A DNA stretch of 19,887 nucleotides from Sulfurospirillum sp. UBA1314 (lineage in GTDB: Bacteria > Campylobacterota > Campylobacteria > Campylobacterales > Sulfurospirillaceae). The DNA lies in NCBI GenBank assembly GCA_002307095.1, contig DBTO01000092.1, positions 1-19,887 on the forward strand, read 5' to 3'. The position numbers were made by a program, and so were the translations under genes. The notes below the pieces were generated by a model, which was not told where the DNA came from, did not search any database, and saw only the letters and a program-made list of their open reading frames with translations. Positions 1 through 6,963 of this stretch are shown in pieces (position 1 is the stretch's first letter; every line of letters starts with the position of its first letter).

Positions 1-370
1 CCTCAAATAACGCCTTATGAAACACTAGCGGCGTGGTGAGTGGCAACAGGGTTGTGGCTTTTTTAAAGTGCTTGGCTTGCATGCGCGCGCAAAGCTCAGC
101 GTCCACATAAACCATGATGTAACTTCGCTTGGTGTGAGGCAGAGGATTGCACGCGTGTTGGATGTGGGGCGGAATGATCGCAAGGGCTCCGTGCTGGAGT
201 AAAAAGGAGCCACTAGGTGTTTGAAACGTGGTCTCGCCCTCAAGCATAAAGCCGATGGAAAGGGTCGGGTGTGCATGACGCTCGTATGCGCGTTCGCTTT
301 TGAGCGTTTGGCGTATCTGCAAAAAAGGTGCTTGCTCATAGCAAATCAAACTGGTTTTGGTCTCGTTCAT
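1..370 (-). CDS. AraC-type transcriptional regulator, N-terminal part (cut by window edge)
   Basis: The reverse strand is open from an ATG at 370 to the window edge, giving 123 codons with no stop. The translation starts MNETKTSLICYEQAPFLQIR and continues as a cupin-like sensor domain: a histidine-containing segment near residues 30-36 (ERHAHPTLSIGFMLEGE), then GALAIIPPHIQHACNP. This matches the AraC_binding-type arm and effector-binding domain of AraC-family regulators. The C-terminal pair of helix-turn-helix motifs would lie outside the window, so the family call rests on the N-terminal domain alone. No clear Shine-Dalgarno precedes the ATG, and no alternative ATG, GTG or TTG was seen just upstream. 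It is divergent from the Sel1-repeat gene at 417. A cupin-only protein remains possible. The ligand is unknown. Confidence 0.75.
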   Translation of the reverse strand, partial: MNETKTSLICYEQAPFLQIRQTLKSERAYERHAHPTLSIGFMLEGETTFQTPSGSFLLQHGALAIIPPHIQHACNPLPHTKRSYIMVYVDAELCARMQAKHFKKATTLLPLTTPLVFHKALFE

Positions 371-383
371 AAAAGTATTGTAA

Positions 384-389
384 TATAAT
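384..389 (+). promoter_or_regulatory. Probable -10 element of the Sel1-repeat gene
   Basis: A perfect TATAAT lies 28 bases before the ATG at 417, in the short divergent gap. No convincing -35 hexamer was seen, which is common in Campylobacterota promoters. Confidence 0.4.
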
Positions 390-416
390 AATTCAAATGT
401 TCGCAAGGAGCAGTGT

Positions 417-1100
<684 letters not shown>

Positions 1101-1102
1101 AG

Positions 1103-1114
1103 CTTACATGTAAA
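1103..1114. repeat. TTTACATGTAAA palindrome copy (one mismatch)
   Basis: CTTACATGTAAA fills the 15-base gap between the convergent stop codons of the Sel1-repeat and SRPBCC genes. Confidence 0.85.
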
Positions 1115-1115
1115 C

Positions 1116-1553
1116 TCATTTTGCTAAAAAATATGCCTTGGTTTTAGCATGACGGTAGGCGAACATCGCGTCCATATCTCTTTTGACGAACCAGAAAAAG
1201 AGCGATTGGAAGAGAGAAACAGGCGCTGAGAGCGTAATGGCCTCGTCCATGCGCGTGCGATTTTCACCTTCGGCTACAAAAATTCGCTCATGTCGAAATG
1301 ACGTAAAAGGCCCTTTGGTCATCACATCGACAATGCTTTTCGGACAGTTCTTCTCAAGTTCCATCTCCCAACGCGTTGTAATCCCAAACTTTTTAATGTC
1401 GAGAATGACGCTGTTGGACTCCATGTTCACAATGGTTACTTTGATAGATGGTGGCGTAATCAGCGGAAGATTGCGCGTGTCGGTGTGAAATGCACAGACC
1501 GCTTCAACGCTTGCGTCAAGATGGCATGTGTAATGGAGCGTGTAGAGGTTCAT
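1116..1553 (-). CDS. SRPBCC-family (START-like) ligand-binding protein
   Basis: A 145-residue cytoplasmic protein with no signal peptide. The pattern fits the SRPBCC/polyketide-cyclase-like helix-grip fold. The N-terminal strand and helix read LHYTCHLDASVEAVCAFHTD, followed by the ITPPSIKV segment. A central strand region contains WEMELEKNCPKSIVD and the SFRHERIFV strand. A C-terminal helix (FFWFVKRDMDAMFAYRH) would cover the hydrophobic pocket. Members bind or act on small hydrophobic ligands, and none can be named here. AGGA sits about six bases before the ATG. It stands alone between the convergent Sel1-repeat gene and the AT-rich gene that starts at 2802. Confidence 0.75.
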   Translation of the reverse strand: MNLYTLHYTCHLDASVEAVCAFHTDTRNLPLITPPSIKVTIVNMESNSVILDIKKFGITTRWEMELEKNCPKSIVDVMTKGPFTSFRHERIFVAEGENRTRMDEAITLSAPVSLFQSLFFWFVKRDMDAMFAYRHAKTKAYFLAK

Positions 1554-1587
1554 GGATTTCCTTTTTGTTTTACATATAAAAGTTTAT

Positions 1588-2802
1588 TTATGACTTTGTT
1601 GATTTAATAAGCTCTGCAAGACCTCCTGGCATTGTAGGACTAGAATCTTTCAAAAGCCCCGTATCGGCACGGCTAAAGAGGGCTTGTAGAACAATTTTTC
1701 GACTTTCTGCATCAATCTCTTTTTGTTCATGAGTAATGGCAAGGTAAACATAAGCAAGTTGTTCTCGCTCTTCCGCATCTCTTTGCAAATGATATGAGCT
1801 AAAAACCATTTTTGATGTTGCTTGAATGGCAATCGCATAAATTGTGACTATTGTTGCAAAAAGAATAGCACCTTGTAGGCTATTGAGTTCTAAACCAATA
1901 TTTTTTGCATTGAGCCAAAAAAGAAAAGAAAGACCAAAAAAGATAAAACCACCAATTAATATTCCTGCTAAAATTCTAGCCCATTTATTGCCATTTGTTT
2001 TATATTCAATCGCTTTTTTATGCCAATATTGCGCTGGTTTTTCCAATCTTAGTTTTTCATGGTATGTGTTTTCTAACTCTGTTATTTTTGTTTTAAAGTC
2101 TGACATCGTTTGCTCAAACTCTGTATTTCGTTCTAGTTGATTATTAGCAAATTCTCCTTTACGAGAATTTTGAGCACGACTAAATTCTTCCATTTGGGAT
2201 TTTTGAGTTTCTTCATGCCATTGTGTAAAATTCGTTTGAAACTCATCAACTTCTTTAACCAGTTTATTTGTGGTTTCATCTAGTCGGTTTCGTAAAATAG
2301 AATAAGAAGCTTTTTCGGAAATCCGTCTTTTAGTAATAATGGACTCATCTTGCATTTCAAATTCATAAGCAAGTATCAACCCTTTGAAGGAATCATGGTT
2401 TAAATCAGTTGGAATAAGTTTAAATTTGAAGTAATTAAAAAAAGCATCACCTGTATCTTCATTTAATTTATAGGATTCAATCCATGCTGGGATAAGACCA
2501 TGTCCGCTCCATAACCAATAAGATTCAAAGTTTGATATATCAAAGCGTATTAAAGAATTTAATTTTTGATTAAATAAATCTTCATTTGAAGCTATTTCCT
2601 TTGAATGTAAAGTTTTTATTTCTTGTAGAATATTTTCTAAATAGCCATTTTGATTAAAATATGAATGCTGTCTTAAACCAGATGTTTTATCTGTCCAAAA
2701 CTTTTGCTCATGATCTAAAAACTTTTCTAAAGCTTTGAGGTTATCAAAATTTTCAACATGCCCCATCACATCTTGTAGTTGTATTGAAATTATAGGATTC
2801 AT
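1588..2802 (-). CDS. Coiled-coil membrane protein, DUF6161-like, unknown function
   Basis: A 404-residue protein with three visible parts. Residues 1-165 form a predicted globular region containing aromatic-rich YWLWSGHGLIPAW. Residues about 175-255 form a charged Glu/Gln/Lys-rich coiled coil. Two hydrophobic segments at about 276-298 and 310-330 form a membrane hairpin and are followed by a soluble tail. The segment LEKPAQYWHKKA before the first membrane helix and the overall layout resemble DUF6161 proteins, recognised from memory and not certain. The gene is clearly more AT-rich than its neighbours (about one third GC in a sampled line), which suggests transfer. GAGGT precedes the ATG. It stands alone, flanked by TTTACATGTAAA-type palindromes. 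A role in phage defence is conceivable but not shown. Confidence 0.7.
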   Translation of the reverse strand: MNPIISIQLQDVMGHVENFDNLKALEKFLDHEQKFWTDKTSGLRQHSYFNQNGYLENILQEIKTLHSKEIASNEDLFNQKLNSLIRFDISNFESYWLWSGHGLIPAWIESYKLNEDTGDAFFNYFKFKLIPTDLNHDSFKGLILAYEFEMQDESIITKRRISEKASYSILRNRLDETTNKLVKEVDEFQTNFTQWHEETQKSQMEEFSRAQNSRKGEFANNQLERNTEFEQTMSDFKTKITELENTYHEKLRLEKPAQYWHKKAIEYKTNGNKWARILAGILIGGFIFFGLSFLFWLNAKNIGLELNSLQGAILFATIVTIYAIAIQATSKMVFSSYHLQRDAEEREQLAYVYLAITHEQKEIDAESRKIVLQALFSRADTGLLKDSSPTMPGGLAELIKSTKS

Positions 2803-2829
2803 TTTACCTCGTTTATTTTATTTTCCAAC

Positions 2830-2858
2830 ATTCTACGCTTTTCTTTTTTTCTACGCAA
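2830..2858 (-). promoter_or_regulatory. Possible sigma70-like promoter of the DUF6161-like gene
   Basis: On the reverse strand TTGCGT (2858-2853) and TAGAAT (2835-2830) are separated by 17 bases. They lie 28 bases upstream of the ATG at 2802. The palindrome at 2865-2876 sits just upstream of the -35. The match is imperfect and the DNA is AT-rich. Confidence 0.35.
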
Positions 2859-2864
2859 ATTCAC

Positions 2865-2876
2865 TTTACATGTAAA
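2865..2876. repeat. TTTACATGTAAA palindrome copy (exact)
   Basis: Exact 12-bp palindrome in the divergent gap between the DUF6161-like and cupin genes, 35 bases from a second exact copy. Confidence 0.9.
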
Positions 2877-2889
2877 CATTTCCTCTTTC

Positions 2890-2919
2890 TTGACAACCCT
2901 TTACATGTAAAGCTAAAAT
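2890..2919 (+). promoter_or_regulatory. Cupin-gene promoter with the palindrome inside its spacer
   Basis: A perfect -35 TTGACA (2890-2895) is followed after 18 bases by TAAAAT (2914-2919), 30 bases before the ATG at 2950. The spacer contains an exact TTTACATGTAAA (2900-2911), the position expected of a repressor operator. Confidence 0.55.
2900..2911. repeat. TTTACATGTAAA palindrome copy (exact)
   Basis: Exact copy lying between the -35 and -10 hexamers of the cupin promoter. Confidence 0.9.
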
Positions 2920-2949
2920 GGTTTCAAAACTCCCACAAAAAGGTTACTC

Positions 2950-3351
2950 ATGAAAAAATTACTCTGCCTTTTTTTGCTTCTCTCTAGCACTATTTTTGCC
3001 GCTGGAAACGTTGAGTCGGTGACGCTTGTGAAGTCTAATAAGAGTTGGGATGGCTCTGGTTTGCCCTCGTATCCTAAAGAGGCACCTGAGATTTCGGTTT
3101 TGAAGATTACGATTCCTGCTCATACGACGCTTCCGCTTCACAAGCATCCGATTATTAATGCGGGGTATATGCTCAAAGGTGCGCTTAAAGTGGTAACCGA
3201 TGAGAATAAAACGTTAGAGCTTAAAGCCGGAGATGCGCTGATTGAGGTGGTCAATCGATGGCATTATGGTGTGAATGAGGGCGATGAGGCGGTGGAAATT
3301 GTGGTTTTTTACGCAGGCACGAAAGAGAGTGTTTATTCCATTGCGCGCTAG
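2950..3351 (+). CDS. Secreted single-domain cupin protein
   Basis: A 133-residue protein with a signal peptide (MKKLLCLFLLLSSTIFAAG, cleavage near residue 18), so it is periplasmic or exported. The mature part is one cupin_2-type beta-barrel. Motif 1 carries metal-ligand histidines H64 and H66 in PLHKHP, followed by GYMLKG. Motif 2 (LKAGDALIEVVNRWHYGVN) carries H105. These residues can hold a divalent metal. Whether the protein is an enzyme or only binds a ligand cannot be told. AAGG precedes the ATG. Its TAG stop lies inside the first copy of the 25-bp repeat that flanks the EF-hand gene. Confidence 0.85.
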   Translation: MKKLLCLFLLLSSTIFAAGNVESVTLVKSNKSWDGSGLPSYPKEAPEISVLKITIPAHTTLPLHKHPIINAGYMLKGALKVVTDENKTLELKAGDALIEVVNRWHYGVNEGDEAVEIVVFYAGTKESVYSIAR

Positions 3352-3367
3352 TTTTTAAGAAGGTGGT
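3343..3367. repeat. 25-bp direct repeat, left copy
   Basis: Matches 4570-4594 at 24 of 25 bases (mismatch at 3360/4587). The shared core is GCGCGCTAGTTTTTAAG followed by AGGTGGT. It contains the cupin stop codon. Confidence 0.85.
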
Positions 3368-3484
3368 GTGAGGTTTATTCAAAGGGATAAAATAAAATTC
3401 TCTAACGCTTAGCCTTCACATGGTGTCTATTTTTTCTCCCATTGACCGATATTGCAGTAAGTAGTATCATTCAGGGGGGCATCC

Positions 3485-3754
3485 GTGAGTATTTCTATTT
3501 CATCATCTTCTTCTACCGCTTCGGTGGAAACGTACGAAAAATCAAGTGTCAAGCAGCTGAGTGCTAACGAGTTGGAAGTGCTCAAAAAAAAGCCAACTAC
3601 TGTGGAAACTTCGGGAGATATTTATACCTCCTCCACCATTCATTTTAAAAAACTCTCCCTTCAAGAACTCAAAATGAAGAGATCAGTGTTGATACGTCCA
3701 AACATACGTATGTTAGCCATTCTGATGGTACAAAAGATGATCCAAACCGCATAG
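3485..3754 (+). pseudogene. EF-hand protein, N-terminal fragment before a frameshift
   Basis: This 89-codon frame has a GTG start preceded by a strong purine-rich site (AGGGGGG). It encodes a serine-rich start (MSISISSSSSTASVE) with no signal peptide and is sensible up to about residue 63 (KKLSLQELK). After that the residues look unnatural and the frame stops at 3752-3754. The frame one base back is open from 3649 and continues naturally (NEEISVDTSKHTYVSHSDGT) into the ATG-led frame at 3760. One missing A in the AAAA run at 3671-3674 would restore a single protein of about 359 residues. The downstream part carries both EF-hands. The break could be a real mutation, a phase-variable site or a sequencing error. 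Confidence 0.7.
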
Positions 3755-3759
3755 TTGTC

Positions 3760-4563
3760 ATGCGCGATCCTGAACATAATAACGCATATGTGACGATGGA
3801 GCTTTCAAAAACGAGTATTGAAAATCTCAAACAAAAATTTGATGGAGCTAACAACTTTTTTGAACGAGAGGATGGCTCCTTGCGCCTTAATGGTGAAGCC
3901 GAAGCCTTTGTTGCAGGATGGATGCAAAACATCAAAATAGACCGCAACTACACCAAGGCTGATGCCGATGGAAATGGACTGATCGAAGGAGACGAAGCCA
4001 ATAGTCTGACTATTAGGTATGAGAGCCAGACCAACTACGATTACATTGGTAAAAAAGTGGTTAAAATCAACCTTGGGACAGGCGCCAATTATCAATCTCT
4101 TCTTATGGGTGAAGATAAAAATAAGCGCAATGTCGCGTTCTTTGAGAATGCACAATTTGAAAACAGCGTTGAAAAAGAGCTCGACCATACCCTTCAAATG
4201 GATACCGATCTTAATGGTACTGTGACACTCGATGAGAGCCAAAGCGATGAATTTGGCCCAGATTATCGCAAAGAGATTATAACCAATATGGAAGAATTTC
4301 ATGAAGACTTGCTTAAAGACCACTCAAAGTTAAACGATGATTCGAAGCTACAAAATTATGATTTTTGGTATGACGATAGTGTCTATGAAGAGAAAGAAGA
4401 CGCTTTAACGATCAATACGTTTGATCTATTAACGTTTGACTACCAAAACGATAAAAATATTTCTGATATCATCGAACAGCTTCAAATACAAACAGCCAAG
4501 AGCACCTACACTGGTGAAGAAAGCGACGCTACCAAGGATACAGACATAAACGAGAGTGTTTAG
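3760..4563 (+). CDS. EF-hand calcium-binding protein, C-terminal part after the frameshift
   Basis: This 267-residue frame contains two canonical 12-residue EF-hand loops. Loop 1 is at residues 68-79 (DADGNGLIEGDE) and loop 2 at 148-159 (DTDLNGTVTLDE), both with D at positions 1 and 3, N at 5, G at 6 and E at 12. Calcium binding is therefore likely. No ribosome binding site precedes the ATG at 3760, and the same frame reads naturally upstream of it. That ATG is therefore probably an internal methionine of the longer gene that starts with GTG at 3485. The C-terminus is acidic. No signal peptide or membrane segment was seen. Its TAG lies six bases before the right copy of the 25-bp repeat. The role is unknown. 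Confidence 0.75.
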   Translation: MRDPEHNNAYVTMELSKTSIENLKQKFDGANNFFEREDGSLRLNGEAEAFVAGWMQNIKIDRNYTKADADGNGLIEGDEANSLTIRYESQTNYDYIGKKVVKINLGTGANYQSLLMGEDKNKRNVAFFENAQFENSVEKELDHTLQMDTDLNGTVTLDESQSDEFGPDYRKEIITNMEEFHEDLLKDHSKLNDDSKLQNYDFWYDDSVYEEKEDALTINTFDLLTFDYQNDKNISDIIEQLQIQTAKSTYTGEESDATKDTDINESV

Positions 4564-4569
4564 ACAATG

Positions 4570-4594
4570 GCGCGCTAGTTTTTAAGCAGGTGGT
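4570..4594. repeat. 25-bp direct repeat, right copy
   Basis: Copy of 3343-3367 with one mismatch. It contains the stop codon (reverse strand, 4577-4575) and last residues of the diguanylate cyclase gene. Confidence 0.85.
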
Positions 4595-5759
4595 CGACGC
4601 GTTTGTCTGTGTACATGCGTTCATCGGCGATATGCAGGAGTTTATCGAGGTTTTCGGCATCCAAGGGGAAGAGGGCGCAGCCGACGCTGGCACTGTTTTT
4701 CAGCGCAATATCCTTGGTCGTGTAGGTGGTGTCGAGAGCTTTTTTGAGCTCAAGGGTATAGCGTTCGAGCATTTGAAAGCTCTCAATCTCTTCGCACACG
4801 ACGATAAACTCATCGCCACCTAAACGCCCAAGAAGGCTATTGTGAGGAAGGTGGCTTTGTAGATTTTGACTAAATTGCACTAAAAGATCATCGCCATAGT
4901 GGTGACCGTAGGTGTCGTTGATGGGTTTAAAGCGGTTGATGTCGATGAGGATGACGCCAAAACGTTTTTTTGAGTTGTCGTACTGCGTGACCAATGACTC
5001 CAAATAGGTTTCAATGTAGTGGCGATTCCAGACGCGTGTTAAGGAGTCGTGGTAGGCTAAAAATTCGATGTGTTCTTGCGCTTCAGTGTATTTTTGAATC
5101 TCATCTTTGAGCTTTTCGTTGAGAATGATGGCGCGAATAGCGGTGTGCGAGTTGGTGAGGGCACGTTTGAGCAGCACAACTTGGCAGAGAAGAAAAATAG
5201 CCGCCAAGATTAGATAGAGCGAATCCCCGTATACAAAAAAATTGTAGCACAGCTTGATTTCCAAAGGAACAATCGCTCCCAAACAATAGAGATAATACTG
5301 CATCGGCAAAACGCTGAAACTGAGCATGCCAATGCTGATAAACGTTGACATGGCGACGAAGGAGAGGGTATAGCCGATCATCGAGTTATTGGGCATCAGT
5401 TCAGCAAAAAATCCCCACACCCACGCGATTGCAAAGCCGATGAGAAGGCGCACAAACACTTGATGCGCAAGTTTTTGAGGGCAAAATCCTTTTTGAATGA
5501 CTCTCGTTTCGTAGACATAAACGCAGACACCAAGACAGAGCATGACGCAGGACCATAGGAGCATAGCGGTGTGTGAAACGTCAAAAACGTATAAAAGAAC
5601 ATCGGCTAAGATCAGCCCTAAAACAAGAGCGCCAAGGCTTCCTTTGGTGTTTCCAAAATAGACTTTGGCACGCTCGATATTGACGCGATCCATAAGCTCT
5701 TTTGAGAGAGTTTCTTGTGTGGGAATGCCAAAGAAAACAAGGGGATATAACGTATTCAT
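4575..5759 (-). CDS. Membrane-bound diguanylate cyclase (GGDEF)
   Basis: A 394-residue protein that should make cyclic di-GMP from two GTP. Residues about 40-200 hold roughly six hydrophobic membrane segments (for example LGALVLGLILADVLLYV, YLILAAIFLLCQVVLL). A short linker helix (about 205-232) leads to a GGDEF domain beginning HDSLTRVWNRHY. The metal-binding Asp is in LIDINRFKPINDTYGH and the intact active-site motif GGDEF is at 314-318. The inhibitory RxxD site is absent: PHNS stands where it would be, so product inhibition through that site is not expected. No strong ribosome binding site precedes the chosen ATG, and an in-frame ATG at residue 23 (MDRVNIERAK) is an alternative. The signal sensed by the membrane part is unknown. 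Confidence 0.92.
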   Translation of the reverse strand: MNTLYPLVFFGIPTQETLSKELMDRVNIERAKVYFGNTKGSLGALVLGLILADVLLYVFDVSHTAMLLWSCVMLCLGVCVYVYETRVIQKGFCPQKLAHQVFVRLLIGFAIAWVWGFFAELMPNNSMIGYTLSFVAMSTFISIGMLSFSVLPMQYYLYCLGAIVPLEIKLCYNFFVYGDSLYLILAAIFLLCQVVLLKRALTNSHTAIRAIILNEKLKDEIQKYTEAQEHIEFLAYHDSLTRVWNRHYIETYLESLVTQYDNSKKRFGVILIDINRFKPINDTYGHHYGDDLLVQFSQNLQSHLPHNSLLGRLGGDEFIVVCEEIESFQMLERYTLELKKALDTTYTTKDIALKNSASVGCALFPLDAENLDKLLHIADERMYTDKRVDHLLKN

Positions 5760-5817
5760 CAGGTGCGTCTTTAGGGTTTAATTGATAATTTAAATCAAAT
5801 AATAATAGCATTTTCGG

Positions 5818-5850
5818 GCTTACATGTAAAACGTATTTTTACATGTAAGC
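5818..5850. promoter_or_regulatory. Inverted pair of palindromes at the mscS promoter
   Basis: GCTTACATGTAAAA (5818-5831) and its exact reverse complement TTTTACATGTAAGC (5837-5850) flank a five-base spacer. Each arm is itself a copy of the TTTACATGTAAA-type palindrome. The site lies between two divergent genes, so a terminator is unlikely. It ends six bases before TATAAT, as a repressor or activator site might. Confidence 0.7.
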
Positions 5851-5855
5851 TTTGT

Positions 5856-5861
5856 TATAAT
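5856..5861 (+). promoter_or_regulatory. Probable -10 element of the mscS operon
   Basis: A perfect TATAAT 51 bases before the ATG at 5913. The -35 region is occupied by the inverted palindrome pair. Confidence 0.5.
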
Positions 5862-5912
5862 GATTGACATGGATTTGTGCTTAAAGAACGCTCATAAGAG
5901 AAGGAGTAGACG

Positions 5913-6755
5913 ATGGACAAAGAGTTACAAACGCTTCAGAAGTTTTACACCGTGGTGATTGAGTTTTTGACCCATTACAGTTTTCAGCTTTTAGGGGCGC
6001 TCATCATCGTCATTTTGGGTTGGTTTGCGGCGAAGTATGTGTATGCGCTCTTGATGCGGCTGTTTGAGCGCAACCACTTTGACAGTACCCTTGCTAAGTT
6101 TGTCGCGAGTGTGGTGAAAATGCTCGTTTTTGCCGCGATGATCGTCATTGCCCTTGGAAAAATCGGCATTTCCATCGCGCCCTTTGTGGCTGCCATCGGT
6201 GCGGTCTCCTTGACGGCAGGTTTGGCACTTCAAGGCAGCGTTTCCAACTACGCCGCGGGTGTTTTACTCATCATCTCGCGTCCGTTTAAAGTGGGTGATA
6301 CGCTCTCCATCAGCGGTTTTTACGGGGTGGTCGAAGAGATCAAACTCTCCTACACCGTGCTTCGCAATGAAGATGAAGAGCTCATCACGATTCCCAATAA
6401 AAAGATGATCGGTGATGTGTTGGTCAACTCGTTTGAGTTTCGGGTTGTGGAGAGTAGTATTGGCGTGGCGTATGAGGAAGATCCTGCCAAAGCGATTGCG
6501 GTGATGCACGAGGTGTTGGCTGGCTTTAGTGAGGTCTCCAAAGAGCATAAACCGGTCATTGGCATCGCGAAATTTGGCGAGAGTGCCATTGAGCTAGGGC
6601 TTCGCTATTGGGTGCCGACGAAGCGTTATTTTAAGGTACAGTATGAGGTCAATTTAGCGCTTTATAGCGCTTTACATGTAAACAATATCAGCATTCCTTA
6701 CCCACAACGTGAAGTAAGAATTTTAGGAGAAAAATGTGATTCCAAAGAAGTATGA
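5913..6755 (+). CDS. mscS: Small-conductance mechanosensitive channel MscS
   Basis: A 280-residue inner-membrane channel that opens on membrane tension and protects against hypo-osmotic shock. Three membrane helices are visible at about 20-42, 62-84 and 88-120. The third is the Gly/Ala-rich pore helix (GAVSLTAGLALQGSVSNYAAG) characteristic of MscS. It is followed by the beta domain (RPFKVGDTLSISGFYGVVEEI, TIPNKKMIGDVLVN) and a C-terminal alpha/beta domain ending in SIPYPQREV. Length fits the E. coli MscS class. AAGGAG precedes the ATG. Its 3' end overlaps the following DUF2798 gene by 20 bases, and one TTTACATGTAAA copy lies inside it (A-L-H-V-N). Confidence 0.95.
   Translation: MDKELQTLQKFYTVVIEFLTHYSFQLLGALIIVILGWFAAKYVYALLMRLFERNHFDSTLAKFVASVVKMLVFAAMIVIALGKIGISIAPFVAAIGAVSLTAGLALQGSVSNYAAGVLLIISRPFKVGDTLSISGFYGVVEEIKLSYTVLRNEDEELITIPNKKMIGDVLVNSFEFRVVESSIGVAYEEDPAKAIAVMHEVLAGFSEVSKEHKPVIGIAKFGESAIELGLRYWVPTKRYFKVQYEVNLALYSALHVNNISIPYPQREVRILGEKCDSKEV
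6671..6682. repeat. TTTACATGTAAA palindrome copy (exact)
   Basis: Exact copy inside the mscS coding region, read TTA CAT GTA (L-H-V). Confidence 0.9.
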
Positions 6756-6963
6756 GTTTGTTATTTTTGCTTTTTTTATGTCGCTGTTTATGACGATTTT
6801 GATGTCATTTGTCATTACCCTCATCAATGTTGGTTTGAGTGAAACCTTCTTGGCACAATGGTTTAAAGCCTTTTGGAGAGCTTATGTAGTCGCATTTCCT
6901 GCGGTTTTGACCGTTGTACCACTCGTGCGCAAGCTCGTTAAAAAATTGGTGGCTGAGTCTTAA
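6736..6963 (+). CDS. DUF2798 small membrane protein
   Basis: A 75-residue protein with a GTG start preceded by AGGAGA at 6725-6730. It overlaps the last 20 bases of mscS in another frame, so translation is probably coupled. Two hydrophobic helices (about 8-30 and 48-66) lie between a short IPKKYEF start and a basic tail (VRKLVKKLVAES). The FMSLFMTILMSFVITLINVG and WFKAFWRAYVVAFPAV pattern is typical of DUF2798 proteins. Their function is unknown. Its stop overlaps by four bases that of the convergent RMD1-like gene. Confidence 0.85.
   Translation: MIPKKYEFVIFAFFMSLFMTILMSFVITLINVGLSETFLAQWFKAFWRAYVVAFPAVLTVVPLVRKLVKKLVAES

Noticed and set aside
3662..3680. Programmed -1 ribosomal frameshift in the EF-hand gene
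   Set aside because: The CTC AAA ATG context is not an X XXY YYZ slippery heptamer and no clear downstream stimulatory hairpin was seen. A lost A in the A run is simpler.
5818..5850. Rho-independent terminator
   Set aside because: It lies between divergent gene starts where no transcript needs to end, and each arm is a copy of the dispersed palindrome, so a protein-binding site is more likely.
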